The notes beneath the pieces are model-generated. The model had not been told where the DNA came from and did no database searches. It worked only from the letters and a program-made list of their open reading frames with translations. Of a stretch of 61,651 nucleotides of DNA, positions 35,809 to 44,702 are shown one piece after another. The position numbers and the translations under genes were made by a program. Numbering within the stretch: position 1 is the stretch's first letter; every line of letters begins with the position of its first letter. The stretch spans positions 1 to 61,651 of the forward strand of contig NZ_JACCSU010000060.1 in the NCBI RefSeq assembly GCF_013812825.1, read 5' to 3'. The DNA comes from Sphingomonas sp. Lineage in GTDB: Bacteria; Pseudomonadota; Alphaproteobacteria; Sphingomonadales; Sphingomonadaceae.

Positions 35809-37269
35809 ATGCGCGAACCGATGATCGATCCGGCTCGATATCCGCTCTTCGACAAGCTGCTGTTCGCGGTTTTCGTGCTGGCGGTTCCGGCTGTCGTGGG
35901 CAGCTCATGGACGATTTTCCGCGACGGCGACGTAAGCTGGCACGTCGCCGCCGGCCGCTGGATCCTGGCCCACGGCAGAGTGCCGGACACCGATCCGTTC
36001 TCGCACACGATGGAGGGGCAGCCCTGGGTTGCTTTCGAGTGGCTGTCCGAGGTGATTTATGCGAGCGCCTTCAACGTCGCGAGCTACGCGGGACTGGCCG
36101 CTACGGTAACTCTCGCGCTGATTGCGATGTACGCGATCCTCTTCGATTTTCTTCGCCGTCGAGCGGGTCCGATTGCCATCCTGGTCGCGTTCGCAGTGGT
36201 CAATATCCTGACTTATCCTTTCCTCTTGGCGCGCCCGCATGTGCTCGCGTGGCCACTGCTTGCCGGCTGGACAGCCGTTCTCCTGAAATGCCGCGACAGT
36301 GGTCAGGCACCGCCTTGGGCGCTGGCTCTGCTGATGTTCCTTTGGGCCAACATCCACGGCAGCTTCGCGATGGGCTTCATCATCGCAGGCGCGGTGGCGC
36401 TGGACGCCCTGGTCGCGGTGCGTTGGGACCGCAATGTTCTGCTACGGTGGCTGATGTTCGGCCTCGCCAGCCTAGCGGCGGCGCTGCTGAACCTAAACGG
36501 CCTGGACGGTTTGCTCCACCCGTTGACTGTTTCGGGCATGAAAACCTTGCCGGCGATCGAAGAGTGGCTGCCCAGCAACCCGCGCACGAGCCCCTTTTTC
36601 TACTTTATCCTGCTCGGCACACTTGGAATTCTGCTCTTTCGGCGGGCGAGCTTCACCGTCGGTGAATTGCTGCTCTTACTGTTTTCGCTGGCCTTGGCCT
36701 TCTGGCATATCCGTCACCAGGGAGTGCTCGCGATCATCGCCGCGTTGATCGTCACGCCGCGGCTGGCCGGCGAGGCTCGCAGCCAAGCGGCTCCACTATT
36801 CAAATCGACGGCGGATTGGCGGATCTGGACCACCGCATGGATTACGGCCCTTCTGCTTATCGTCGGGCTGCGATTCGCAATACCTGCCCAGCCAAGAGAA
36901 GGCTTTTCCAACCCCCGAAATCTGATCGCTCATGTTCCTAGCGCCTTGAAGAGAGAGCCCGTGCTAAATGAATACAGCTTCGGCGGGCCGCTAATCCTGG
37001 CCGGTATCCGCCCATACATCGACGGTCGCGCCGACATGTACGGAGATGCATTCTTTTCGGACTATTTGAAGATCGTAGACGGCGACCACGCGAGGTTCGA
37101 TCGCGCGGTCAGGAGATACGGCATCAGTTGGACGATTCTACAAAAGGATGATCGGCTGGTGAAGGTGCTGGACGCGCGGCCGGAGTGGAAGCGACTGTAT
37201 GGAGACAAGATCGGCGTAATTCACATTCACCAGCCGCGCATGACTGGAGAACTGTCCTCGGCCCGTTAG
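35809..37269 (+). CDS. Polytopic membrane protein, GT-C-like (glycosyltransferase 39 related)
   Basis: The protein has 486 residues with about 10-12 membrane segments. The large first loop has GDVSWHVAAGRWILAHGRVP then DTDPFSHTMEGQPWV and EWLSEVIYA, a pattern seen in GT-C-fold membrane glycosyltransferases and related orphan proteins. A soluble C-terminal part follows, with PYIDGRADMYGDAFFSDYL and WTILQKDD. Acidic residues in the first loop may be catalytic, but I cannot name a substrate. Start ATG 35809 follows GGGGGC by about 9 bases. Codon use is more A/T-rich than in flanking housekeeping genes. Confidence 0.7.
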   Translation: MREPMIDPARYPLFDKLLFAVFVLAVPAVVGSSWTIFRDGDVSWHVAAGRWILAHGRVPDTDPFSHTMEGQPWVAFEWLSEVIYASAFNVASYAGLAATVTLALIAMYAILFDFLRRRAGPIAILVAFAVVNILTYPFLLARPHVLAWPLLAGWTAVLLKCRDSGQAPPWALALLMFLWANIHGSFAMGFIIAGAVALDALVAVRWDRNVLLRWLMFGLASLAAALLNLNGLDGLLHPLTVSGMKTLPAIEEWLPSNPRTSPFFYFILLGTLGILLFRRASFTVGELLLLLFSLALAFWHIRHQGVLAIIAALIVTPRLAGEARSQAAPLFKSTADWRIWTTAWITALLLIVGLRFAIPAQPREGFSNPRNLIAHVPSALKREPVLNEYSFGGPLILAGIRPYIDGRADMYGDAFFSDYLKIVDGDHARFDRAVRRYGISWTILQKDDRLVKVLDARPEWKRLYGDKIGVIHIHQPRMTGELSSAR

Positions 37270-37396
37270 TGGCGCCGACGCGAGTGATATCTCTCGAGAA
37301 TTCTCCGGCTAGACGTGTCCTGTGTAGTGGAACCTACGCCGACCTCGGCAACTTTAACGGGTAGTAAAGTCGAGCTGCTTTTACGAGGGATCCCAG

Positions 37397-38170
37397 TTGA
37401 ACCTGCCCGCGATCAGTGGGAATCTTCATGGCCGTTCGGTCGATCTGCTGTGGTCCCTCGAGATGCGGCTCAACCGGATTATCCTCGGCTGGCTGTTCGT
37501 CGCTGGGTTGGCGGCGGCGGTCCGAATTGAATCGAACCGCCTGGAAACCTCCTTGGGAGCTGACGGCCTGCCTCCCTATCTATTGCTGGTCGTCGCTCCG
37601 ATCGCGTGCATCCTCCTGGCACTTCGTTGGTTCGCCGACGGGGAGCGCTCGCCGCAGCCCAGCTTCCGAATCGCGCAAGTCGGCCGGTGGCGAACGCTGA
37701 GCGCGGATGAAGTGACGACGCACCCGCTTTACGGCACGACCGGCATCATGTTCTCGCTGCTGGTCGGCATGCTGCTGAACATACCCGTTCGCGCCGGCGA
37801 GTATCTGCTGGCAATGCCGGCGATATCGGGTCCGGTCCCGCCCTGGCTGTCGGTTCTTCACACGATGATGACAATCGACGTCGTCCTGTTGTCGAGCCTC
37901 TACGGAATCGCGTTCGTTGCCGCGCTTCGGAAACTGCCGCTGTTCCCGCGGCTGCTGGTCGCCGTGTGGATGATCGACATCGCCATGCAACTGCTGATCG
38001 CCCAGATGGTTGCCGCAACGCCGGGTCTGCCGGGCAGCGTCGCCCAAGCGCTTCAGAGCCTGCTCGCAGGCAACCTCAACAAGGTACTGATCAGCGCCGC
38101 GTTGTGGCTACCATATCTGCTGCTTTCGACCCGAGTGAAGGTCACGTACCGACGTCGGATTCCAGCTTGA
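37397..38170 (+). CDS. DUF2569-like membrane protein
   Basis: The protein has 257 residues with about six membrane segments. The C-terminal two thirds, ending PYLLLSTRVKVTYRRRI, match the DUF2569 pattern (a four-helix membrane domain of unknown function). A GLPPYLLLVV segment lies near the N-terminus. The frame begins with TTG at 37397 after GAGGGA; an ATG at 37463 is an alternative. The 127 bases before it hold no gene. It shares lower G+C with the GT-C-like gene upstream. Confidence 0.65.
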   Translation: MNLPAISGNLHGRSVDLLWSLEMRLNRIILGWLFVAGLAAAVRIESNRLETSLGADGLPPYLLLVVAPIACILLALRWFADGERSPQPSFRIAQVGRWRTLSADEVTTHPLYGTTGIMFSLLVGMLLNIPVRAGEYLLAMPAISGPVPPWLSVLHTMMTIDVVLLSSLYGIAFVAALRKLPLFPRLLVAVWMIDIAMQLLIAQMVAATPGLPGSVAQALQSLLAGNLNKVLISAALWLPYLLLSTRVKVTYRRRIPA

Positions 38171-38661
38171 ACTACAACAGCGCGACTGCCTTCCCCCAAA
38201 GCTCGTGCGTTCCGGGAGCCGGCGGACCGTTTCTCAGCCTTCGTGCGACTCGTCCGAATCGTCGGCCGAAACGCCCGGATCCGCGCCTAATTGGTCGCTT
38301 GGCCCGTTGAAAACAGTGTCCCGAGAGCGACATTTTAGTCCAAAAATGGGACGGGTTGCTGCCGCAGAATATCGCTGACGCGGCTACCACCCCGAATGAT
38401 ATCCGTTGAATTCCAATTACTTGATGCCTTCGTATTGGCAACATGTTGGTAAACAAAAATTGAATCGAAATCGTTGACAATTCGTTAACGCGGGTGCAGC
38501 CCGTTTTGCAGCTGAGCGGCTCGGGGGCGGTTCAAGCGTGCACCATTTCCAAGGACTTAATGTGCCGGGGAGTGGGTGCATGGTGACATTCTTTCCTTCC
38601 CGACTTTTCGCGAAGCGAATTCCGGCGTGTCCGGGATTTTTGCAGCCTGGAAGGACGTGAC
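38171..38661 (+). promoter_or_regulatory. Long A+T-richer intergenic region upstream of the flp pilins
   Basis: About 490 bases without a convincing gene separate the DUF2569 gene from the first pilin. A -35-like TTGACA is at 38474-38479, but I cannot place a good -10. TTAAC occurs at 38484-38488. The segment around CGACTTTTCGCGAAGCGAATTCCGG (38600-38624, seen in two parts) is echoed before the second pilin. The length suggests a regulated promoter and a long leader for the abundant pilin mRNA. Confidence 0.4.
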
Positions 38662-38847
38662 ATGAGGACCTTCATTAACATGATTAAGGACGAGGCAGGG
38701 GCCTCGGCCGCCGAATATGCGCTGATCCTGGCCATTGTCGGTACGGGCATCGCGGTTGCAGCATTCCTGCTTGGAGGCGCAATTTCGAACGCCATGAACA
38801 AGGCCACGAACTGCATCGATAGAACGCCCTCTGGGATTGCATGCTAA
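38662..38847 (+). CDS. flp: Flp/Fap-type pilin, copy 1
   Basis: The protein has 61 residues. The short leader ends in DEAG, and cleavage by the prepilin peptidase is expected before ASAAEYALI, with Glu5 and Tyr6 of the mature pilin as in all Flp pilins. A hydrophobic helix (LAIVGTGIAVAAFLLGG) and a polar end with two cysteines (NCIDRTPSGIAC) follow. The pair of cysteines could form a disulfide. It is nearly identical in the first 50 residues to copy 2. The tad/cpa genes downstream assemble it into adhesive pili. Confidence 0.95.
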   Translation: MRTFINMIKDEAGASAAEYALILAIVGTGIAVAAFLLGGAISNAMNKATNCIDRTPSGIAC

Positions 38848-38852
38848 TTCGC

Positions 38853-38881
38853 TGGGGCCACCCTCGGTGGCTCCACTTTTA
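38853..38881 (+). terminator. Intrinsic terminator between the two flp genes
   Basis: TGGGGCCACC (38853-38862) pairs with GGTGGCTCCA (38866-38875), with one G-T wobble and a three-base loop, followed by CTTTTAG. It begins just 5 bases after the flp1 stop codon. It would make flp1 mRNA partly independent of flp2 and of the downstream assembly genes. Confidence 0.75.
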
Positions 38882-39006
38882 GCCGCATTTTCGCAGAGCA
38901 CTAAACCTTCGGAAGCTGGCGCCTAGCGACACTCTTCGCTTCCGAACTTCGCAAAGCGGGATCCCGGGCGCGGGGCTTGGGAAGTTGCATTAGGGAAAGA
39001 CGTGAC

Positions 39007-39192
39007 ATGAAGACTTTCATCAACATGATTAAGGACGAGGCAGGGGCCTCGGCCGCCGAATATGCGCTGATCTTGGCCATTGTCGGTACGGGCATCGCGG
39101 TTGCCGCGTTCCTGCTTGGAGGCGCGATTTCGAACTCCATGAACAAGGCGACGAACTGCATCAGCAGGGCACCGTCTGGGACCGCTTGCTAA
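39007..39192 (+). CDS. flp: Flp/Fap-type pilin, copy 2
   Basis: This 61-residue paralogue of the pilin at 38662 differs by a handful of residues, mainly in the leader (MKTFIN versus MRTFIN) and after residue 44 (NSMNKATNCISRAPSGTAC). The Flp cleavage site and Glu5 are kept. The 5' leader with CGTGACATG and the TTCGC/AAGCG segment is also shared, so the whole unit including control region looks duplicated. Start 39007 chosen over the upstream 38977 because of the pilin leader and the matching context. Confidence 0.95.
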   Translation: MKTFINMIKDEAGASAAEYALILAIVGTGIAVAAFLLGGAISNSMNKATNCISRAPSGTAC

Positions 39193-39198
39193 TCGATC

Positions 39199-39232
39199 GG
39201 GGCCGCCCTCGGGCGGCCCCGCTTTCTTCTTC
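39199..39232 (+). terminator. Intrinsic terminator after the second flp gene
   Basis: GGGGCCGCCC (39199-39208) pairs perfectly with GGGCGGCCCC (39211-39220), followed by GCTTTCTTCTTC. It should end much of the pilin transcription before cpaB and so keep pilin mRNA in excess over the machinery genes. Confidence 0.85.
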
Positions 39233-39278
39233 AGCCAGGATATGGCAGTAATCGCATTCAGCGCTGGGGGGCGCCCAA

Positions 39279-40190
39279 ATGAGACGGCAGACTCTGATCG
39301 CTTTGGGTGTTGCGCTCCTTTTGGGGCTTTTCGCCGTCTATCTCGGGAACGTATTTCTAAGCCGCACCGAGCAGAAGGCCGCGGCTGTCCCGGACGGCAT
39401 GACCAAGGTCGCGGTCGCCGCGGTACCGCTCGACTACGGGGTCGAGATCACCCCGGACAAGATCCGCTTCGCCGACTATCCGGTCAGCAGCGTTCCGCCG
39501 GGAAGCTTCCGCAGCATCTCTCAGCTGCTGCCGATGGGGAAACGCCGCGTCGCTCTGCGCCCGATGCTGGTGAATGAGCCGATCCTCGCAAACAAGGTTT
39601 CAGGCGAAGGCCAGGGCGCGTCGATCGCCGCCCTGCTGCCCGACGGCAAACGTGCCGCCGCGGTCCGCATCAACGATGTGTCGGGAGTGGCCGGCTTCGT
39701 ACAGCCAAACGACTCCGTCGACGTGCTGGTGACTCGGCAGGCCGGAGGCTCAGATGCGCAAGTGACCGACCTTTTGCTCCAAAACGTCCGCGTCATCGCC
39801 ATCGATCAGGACGCGAAGGGCGCGGATGGCGCTCCGACAGTTGGCAAGACGGCGACGTTGGAAGTCGATCCCCTCGACGCTCAGAAACTCGCGCTCGCGC
39901 AGCAGGTCGGTCAGCTCAGTCTCGTCCTTCGGAAGCCAGGTGATGTGCAGGACAGCACCGTCGCGACGACCGTCAGTCTGAATGATCTACGCTACTCGCT
40001 TTACGGCGGAGCGCGCTACCCGGCGGCGGCCGTGCCATATCGGCCAACCGCGCCGCGCACCACGGTGAGGCGCGTTGGCCCCAGGCCCTCGCCCGTGGTT
40101 CGCGCCGCGCCACAGCCGCGAACCAGCAACGTTCAGATCGTTCGTGGCACCGAAGGCAACAGTTACGAGGTTGGGGATTATGGCTCGTAA
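39279..40190 (+). CDS. cpaB: Flp pilus assembly protein CpaB/RcpC
   Basis: The protein has 303 residues with one N-terminal membrane anchor (IALGVALLLGLFAVYLGNVF). A SAF domain follows (VAAVPLDYGVEITPDKIRF), then the RcpC core (AVRINDVSGVAGFVQPNDSVDVLV and LLLQNVRVIAIDQ). The tail is basic and proline-rich. CpaB is a periplasmic scaffold working with the CpaC secretin. It overlaps cpaC by 11 bases. Confidence 0.94.
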   Translation: MRRQTLIALGVALLLGLFAVYLGNVFLSRTEQKAAAVPDGMTKVAVAAVPLDYGVEITPDKIRFADYPVSSVPPGSFRSISQLLPMGKRRVALRPMLVNEPILANKVSGEGQGASIAALLPDGKRAAAVRINDVSGVAGFVQPNDSVDVLVTRQAGGSDAQVTDLLLQNVRVIAIDQDAKGADGAPTVGKTATLEVDPLDAQKLALAQQVGQLSLVLRKPGDVQDSTVATTVSLNDLRYSLYGGARYPAAAVPYRPTAPRTTVRRVGPRPSPVVRAAPQPRTSNVQIVRGTEGNSYEVGDYGS

Positions 40191-41670
40191 GTTTTTGCGC
40201 GTCGCGCTGGCCGCGGGCGCGGGCCTGACGGCGCTGACAGCGACGGTTCCTGCGGCTGCCCAAAGCGGGATAATCAGCGTCGCCGAGGACGTGCACGCGG
40301 GCGAGCTGGTGGTGCCCCTCAATAAGAGCCAGGTCGTGCGCGTCGACCGGCCTTATGCAAAGGCTTTGGTTGGCAACCCGGAAATCGCCGATATCCTGCC
40401 GCTGACCAACCAATCCCTCTACGTACTCGGCAAGAAAACGGGCACGACCAGCCTGACGCTTTACGACCGCGGCAATATGTTGATCTCGGTCGTCGACGTG
40501 GTCGTCGGGCCGGACGTCCTCACTTTGAAGCGCCAGCTGTCCGAATTGATGCCGACGGATCAGGTTGGCGCGCGAATTTCCAACGACTCCGTTGTGCTGG
40601 AAGGCATTGTATCGAGCGCTCCGGCGGCCGACCGCGCAGTTCAGCTCGCCGAGACCTATGCACCCGGCAAGGTCGTCAATTTGCTTTCAATCGGGTCGGC
40701 GCAACAGGTGATGCTCGAGGTCCGCTTTTCAGAGATTAAGCGTTCGGCGCTCAAGCAGCTTGGTATCGGTGGTTTCCTTACCGGCGCCGGCCGCGCAGCG
40801 ATTGGCGGCGGGGCGGGGCTTGTTGGCGCCGGTCCACCGACCCTCGGCGCAATTGTCGACAGCTTCGGCATTTTGCAACGTAGCTTCGGCTTGGGCGGGC
40901 TCGACATCGATGCGACACTTGAGGCGCTCGAGCGCAAGGGAATGATCACGACGCTCGCCGAGCCGACGCTGGTTGCTCTGTCGGGTGAGACCGCCAGCTT
41001 CCTTGCCGGGGGTGAGTTCCCAGTTCCGGTGATCCAAGGTAGCGGTGGCGGCGATGACGATGATGCAGGTAGCCGCAGCCTGACCGTCGAGTGGAAGCCG
41101 TTCGGTGTCAGCCTTGCTTTCACTCCGACCGTGCTCGCCGATGGCGTCATCAACATGATCGTCGCGCCGGAGGTCAGCTCAATCGACCCGACGGCCTCGA
41201 TCGTCATTAACAATCTGCGGATCCCGGGCCTCCAGACCCGCCGGGCGAAAACCGTCGTCGAGCTGCGCGACGGCGAGAGTTTCGCGATGGCTGGCTTGCT
41301 CCGCCGCGACTTCCAGGACACCGTCCGGCAGTTCCCGATCCTCGGCTCGATCCCGATCATCGGCACCCTGTTCCGCTCGACGAATTTCCAGCGCGAGGAA
41401 ACCGAGCTGGTGATCATCGTCACTCCGCGGCTCGTGCGGCCCGTCCCGGCCGGTACGTTGAAGGCGCCGACCGATCGCGCCGGGCCTCCCGCCGAAGCGG
41501 ACCTTTTCCTGCTGGGCCGCACGGATACCGGCGTCCCGCCGTCTCCAGGTGCGACGGTGGCTCCGCCGCCGCCGCCGGCGGCCCCGGTGATTGTCGTCCC
41601 CCCGCCTGCCGGAGGGTCGGCATCACTCAAGCCGATGGGCTTTGAAAAGGAGTATGGACATGTCCTCTAG
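40180..41670 (+). CDS. cpaC: Flp pilus secretin CpaC/RcpA
   Basis: This 496-residue protein forms the outer membrane secretin ring. A signal peptide ends at VPAAAQ. A BON-like domain (ARISNDSVVLEGIVSSAPAA) and the secretin core follow (VMLEVRFSEIKRSALKQLG; AEPTLVALSGETASFLAGGE; VELRDGESFAMAGLLRRD; ELVIIVTPRLVRPV). The C-terminus is proline-rich (VAPPPPPAAPVIVVPPP). The start at 40180 has GGGGATT just upstream. Its end overlaps the next gene by 11 bases. Confidence 0.96.
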   Translation: MARKFLRVALAAGAGLTALTATVPAAAQSGIISVAEDVHAGELVVPLNKSQVVRVDRPYAKALVGNPEIADILPLTNQSLYVLGKKTGTTSLTLYDRGNMLISVVDVVVGPDVLTLKRQLSELMPTDQVGARISNDSVVLEGIVSSAPAADRAVQLAETYAPGKVVNLLSIGSAQQVMLEVRFSEIKRSALKQLGIGGFLTGAGRAAIGGGAGLVGAGPPTLGAIVDSFGILQRSFGLGGLDIDATLEALERKGMITTLAEPTLVALSGETASFLAGGEFPVPVIQGSGGGDDDDAGSRSLTVEWKPFGVSLAFTPTVLADGVINMIVAPEVSSIDPTASIVINNLRIPGLQTRRAKTVVELRDGESFAMAGLLRRDFQDTVRQFPILGSIPIIGTLFRSTNFQREETELVIIVTPRLVRPVPAGTLKAPTDRAGPPAEADLFLLGRTDTGVPPSPGATVAPPPPPAAPVIVVPPPAGGSASLKPMGFEKEYGHVL

Positions 41671-41941
41671 GCGATTGCTGATCGCGCCGTTGACACTGGT
41701 CCTGCTCGCGGGATGTGACACCGTCTATCCGCAAACCATGTCTCCCGATCCGGGTTTCGGCGAGGCGGTCAAGTACAATGCCGCGGTCCAGACGATTGAT
41801 CCGGATCCGGTCTATGACGCCAACGACTTCCAACCGGGCGATAGCGGTGCCAAGGGCGCGGCGGCCGTCAAGCGCTACCGGACCGACGCGGTGAAGGACG
41901 TGGAGACGATCCAGACTTCAACTGGAACCGGTCCGCAGTGA
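41660..41941 (+). CDS. Small lipoprotein in the tad cluster, at the cpaD position
   Basis: The protein has 93 residues with a lipoprotein signal peptide and lipobox (LTLVLLAGC; Cys20 counted from the 41660 start). The mature part is polar with no recognisable domain (YPQTMSPDPGFGEAVKYNAAV). CpaD, a pilotin-like lipoprotein that helps the secretin, would normally lie here and be longer, so this may be a reduced stand-in. The AAGGAG site at 41646-41651 fits ATG 41660 better than ATG 41654. It overlaps the cpaC end by 11 bases. Confidence 0.75.
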   Translation: MSSRRLLIAPLTLVLLAGCDTVYPQTMSPDPGFGEAVKYNAAVQTIDPDPVYDANDFQPGDSGAKGAAAVKRYRTDAVKDVETIQTSTGTGPQ

Positions 41942-41962
41942 GGGGAGTGAGGGTGCGTATAA

Positions 41963-43567
41963 ATGAAGCGTTTTGCCCACAGTCTCCTTAGGAACTCGGA
42001 AGGCGCGGTTGCGCCCACTATTGCTCTTTCCCTCGTAGGCCTGATCGCCGTCGGCGGCATCGCGTTCGACTATGCGCGCATGGCGTCAATGGACACCGAA
42101 CTCCAGAATGCGGCGGATCAGGCTGCCTTGGCCGCCGCTAGCCAACTCGACGGCCAGGTGGGCGCCTGCTCGCGGGCAGCCGCCGCGGCTCGAAACATGA
42201 TCTCCAACCTGACCTACATGGCCAATGACGGCGCCAGCAACGCCGTCGTCGTAGCCGAAGAGCCTGCCTGCGACGCGGCTGGCAATGTCCGCTTCTTCCA
42301 GAACATCACCAAGACGACTGCAGCGACCAGCGATGAAAACGCCAAATTCGTCGAACTCGACGTCAATCCGCGTACGGCTTTTTATGCCCTGACGCCTGTG
42401 GTCGGCGCTTTCTCTTCGGGAGCGCTGGGTGCGAAGGCGTTTGCCGGACTTGGCGAAGCGATCTGCCGGGTGCCACCGCTGATGTTGTGTAATCCCAACG
42501 AATCAGGCGACCCGGATTTCACCATTGCCAATTACGTCGGCAAGGGCCTCCGACTCGTCGCCAACGATGGCGGCGGCAATTACGGGCCTGGACTTTTTGG
42601 CTTTCTCGAGGTCGGCCAGGGCAACGGCGCGGCCGATCTGGCGAAGGTGCTCGGTCGCCAGGGCGATCCGGGCAACTGCGCGCAGGGCAGCGGAGTCGAG
42701 CCCAACACTGGCAACATGATATCGGTCCGCGATGCCCTGAACACTCGCTTCGACCTGCTTCAGAACGGTCTCAACCAGGCATGCGGGACTAACGGCGACC
42801 TCTGCCCGCCTTCGCTGAACAGCCGCAAGGACCTGGTGCGCCAGGGCAATGGCTGTGGCTACCAGACTGGCGGAAACCCGGGCTGGAAGGTGGCTACAAA
42901 CGCCTATCCGAACCTGTCGTCCAACACGTTGCCGACGCGAGAGCTCAACGATGCGGAAATCCTGAGTGTCGCCCCGATGGGCTACCCGCGTGACATTTGC
43001 CATGCGTTCAGCATAGCCGGCAGTTGCACTGGCGGACGGACCGGGAACGGCAACTGGGACCGGCTCGCTTACTTCCGGAGCCGGTCCGTCGACATCGCTG
43101 GCATCCTCGCCGAGTGGCCCGAGGCTGCGGGTTTCACGCGGGCAGCTTACCCCGCATTTGAAACATGGATGGCCAACACGTTCGGGTCGAGCGCGCCGAC
43201 CCGATACGACGTGTACAAATACGAGATGGCCGATGCCGCGGCGCGCCTCAAGTCTCAAAACAGCGGCGGGATGGTCTCGCACGGACAGCCGGTCTGCAAT
43301 GGACCGGGAATAACTCCGGGCGCCAATCAACCCGACCGCCGGGTCCTCTCGGTCGCCGTCCTCAACTGCACGGCCCAGGCCGTCTCGGCGAGCAGCGCCA
43401 ACGTCCCGGTTACAAAGTGGATCGACATCTTCCTCACCGAGCCTGTCGCGGCGCGGACCTCGCGCACTGAAAACGGCGATATTTATGTCGAGGTCATCGG
43501 CGAAACCGAGAACAGTGGCAACACGTTCCAGGTGGTCAAGAAGGCCGTTCCGTACCTGATCGAATGA
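41963..43567 (+). CDS. TadG-like pilus assembly protein
   Basis: The protein has 534 residues. The N-terminal Flp/Tad-type helix (GAVAPTIALSLVGLIAVGGIAFDYAR) continues into DTELQNAADQAALAAASQL, typical of TadG. The large extracytoplasmic part has many cysteines (CRVPPLMLCNPNES and CGTNGDLCPP), likely disulfide-bonded. No clear von Willebrand A metal-site (DxSxS) is seen. It is followed by TadE and TadF-like minor pseudopilins with 4-base overlaps. Confidence 0.85.
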   Translation: MKRFAHSLLRNSEGAVAPTIALSLVGLIAVGGIAFDYARMASMDTELQNAADQAALAAASQLDGQVGACSRAAAAARNMISNLTYMANDGASNAVVVAEEPACDAAGNVRFFQNITKTTAATSDENAKFVELDVNPRTAFYALTPVVGAFSSGALGAKAFAGLGEAICRVPPLMLCNPNESGDPDFTIANYVGKGLRLVANDGGGNYGPGLFGFLEVGQGNGAADLAKVLGRQGDPGNCAQGSGVEPNTGNMISVRDALNTRFDLLQNGLNQACGTNGDLCPPSLNSRKDLVRQGNGCGYQTGGNPGWKVATNAYPNLSSNTLPTRELNDAEILSVAPMGYPRDICHAFSIAGSCTGGRTGNGNWDRLAYFRSRSVDIAGILAEWPEAAGFTRAAYPAFETWMANTFGSSAPTRYDVYKYEMADAAARLKSQNSGGMVSHGQPVCNGPGITPGANQPDRRVLSVAVLNCTAQAVSASSANVPVTKWIDIFLTEPVAARTSRTENGDIYVEVIGETENSGNTFQVVKKAVPYLIE

Positions 43568-44082
43568 TGCGCAGCCCGTCCCGCCTCGCCGCCGATCGGG
43601 CAGGTTCAGCAGCAGCCGAGCTGGCCTTGGCGTTGCCGCTGCTGCTCATCTTGATGTTCGGTTCATTCGAGGTCGGCTATTATTTTTTGTCTGAACATGT
43701 TGTCCAGAAGTCGGTTCGAGATGCGGCTCGTTATGCATCGCGCCTGCCGATGACCAGCTACCCCGGCTGCGCGCCCTCCGCGACCGCACTGACTCAAATC
43801 CAGCGGGTCGCAAAGGCCGGCGATCCCGACGGGGATGCCGACGGCGACGGCACGCAGGACAAGCGCCTCGAAGGCTGGACCGCGGACACCATGACGACCG
43901 TCAGGGTGACCTGCGACACCAGCGGCACCTACACCGGCATCTACAGCGAATTGGCGCAAGGGGTTCCCGTCGTGACGGTGATCGCCCAAGTGCCTTACAA
44001 TTCGCTGTTCGGTGCGCTGGGGATCGTCGACCCGTCGCTGGTTCTCAATGCCCAAAGCCAGTCAGCGGTGTTCGGGGCATGA
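43564..44082 (+). CDS. TadE-like pseudopilin
   Basis: The protein has 172 residues. The TadE N-terminal helix (AAELALALPLLLILMFGSFEVGYYF) begins after a GSAAAELAL sequence resembling the prepilin peptidase site, followed by VQKSVRDAARYAS. It carries an Asp/Gly-rich DPDGDADGDGTQDK that may bind calcium. It overlaps the tadG-like and tadF-like genes by 4 bases. Confidence 0.9.
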   Translation: MMRSPSRLAADRAGSAAAELALALPLLLILMFGSFEVGYYFLSEHVVQKSVRDAARYASRLPMTSYPGCAPSATALTQIQRVAKAGDPDGDADGDGTQDKRLEGWTADTMTTVRVTCDTSGTYTGIYSELAQGVPVVTVIAQVPYNSLFGALGIVDPSLVLNAQSQSAVFGA

Positions 44083-44684
44083 GTCGGATGTCGACTTTCC
44101 GGCGCGATGATCGGGGCGCGACGGCGGCCGAGTTCGCGATGGTCCTGCCGCTGTTGCTCCTCCTGCTGCTCGGCATTCTCGACGTCGGCCGGTTGATGTG
44201 GGAATATAATCGCGCCGAGAAGGCAACCCAGATGGGGGTTCGCTATGCGGTCGTCACCGACATGGTACCGTCCGGCCTCCTAAATTACAGCTTCGCCCTC
44301 AGCGACGGTATTCTCGCAGGCCAACCCGTTCCGACTGCGAACTTCGATCGGACGGAGTGCAATACCAACAACTGCAGCCCCTGCACGGGAAGCGTTTGCG
44401 GCTCGATCGGATATAACGCATTGGCGTTTGACCGGATCGTCCAAGTCATGAGAAACATGTATCCAAGTATCACGGACGCCAACGTCATCGTCGAATACCG
44501 CAATGTGGGCCTTGGCTATGCCGGGGACCCAAACGGTCCCGATGTGGCACCTTTGGTAACAGTTCGGTTGACTGGCCTCACCTTCAGGCCGATCACGACT
44601 ATGTTGTTCGGTGCGGACATTGTCATGCCTGACTTCCGGGCTGCTCTCACCCTCGAGGACGGCTCCGGGACCATGGCGAACTGA
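44079..44684 (+). CDS. TadE/TadF-like pseudopilin
   Basis: The protein has 201 residues. The first helix is GATAAEFAMVLPLLLLLLLG with Glu at the TadE position. A mature domain follows with four cysteines in TECNTNNCSPCTGSVCG, which suggests two disulfides. It is probably a minor subunit of the Flp pilus. The start overlaps the TadE stop (ATGA). Confidence 0.9.
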   Translation: MSRMSTFRRDDRGATAAEFAMVLPLLLLLLLGILDVGRLMWEYNRAEKATQMGVRYAVVTDMVPSGLLNYSFALSDGILAGQPVPTANFDRTECNTNNCSPCTGSVCGSIGYNALAFDRIVQVMRNMYPSITDANVIVEYRNVGLGYAGDPNGPDVAPLVTVRLTGLTFRPITTMLFGADIVMPDFRAALTLEDGSGTMAN

Positions 44685-44702
44685 TGAACTGGTAACTGGG
44701 AT

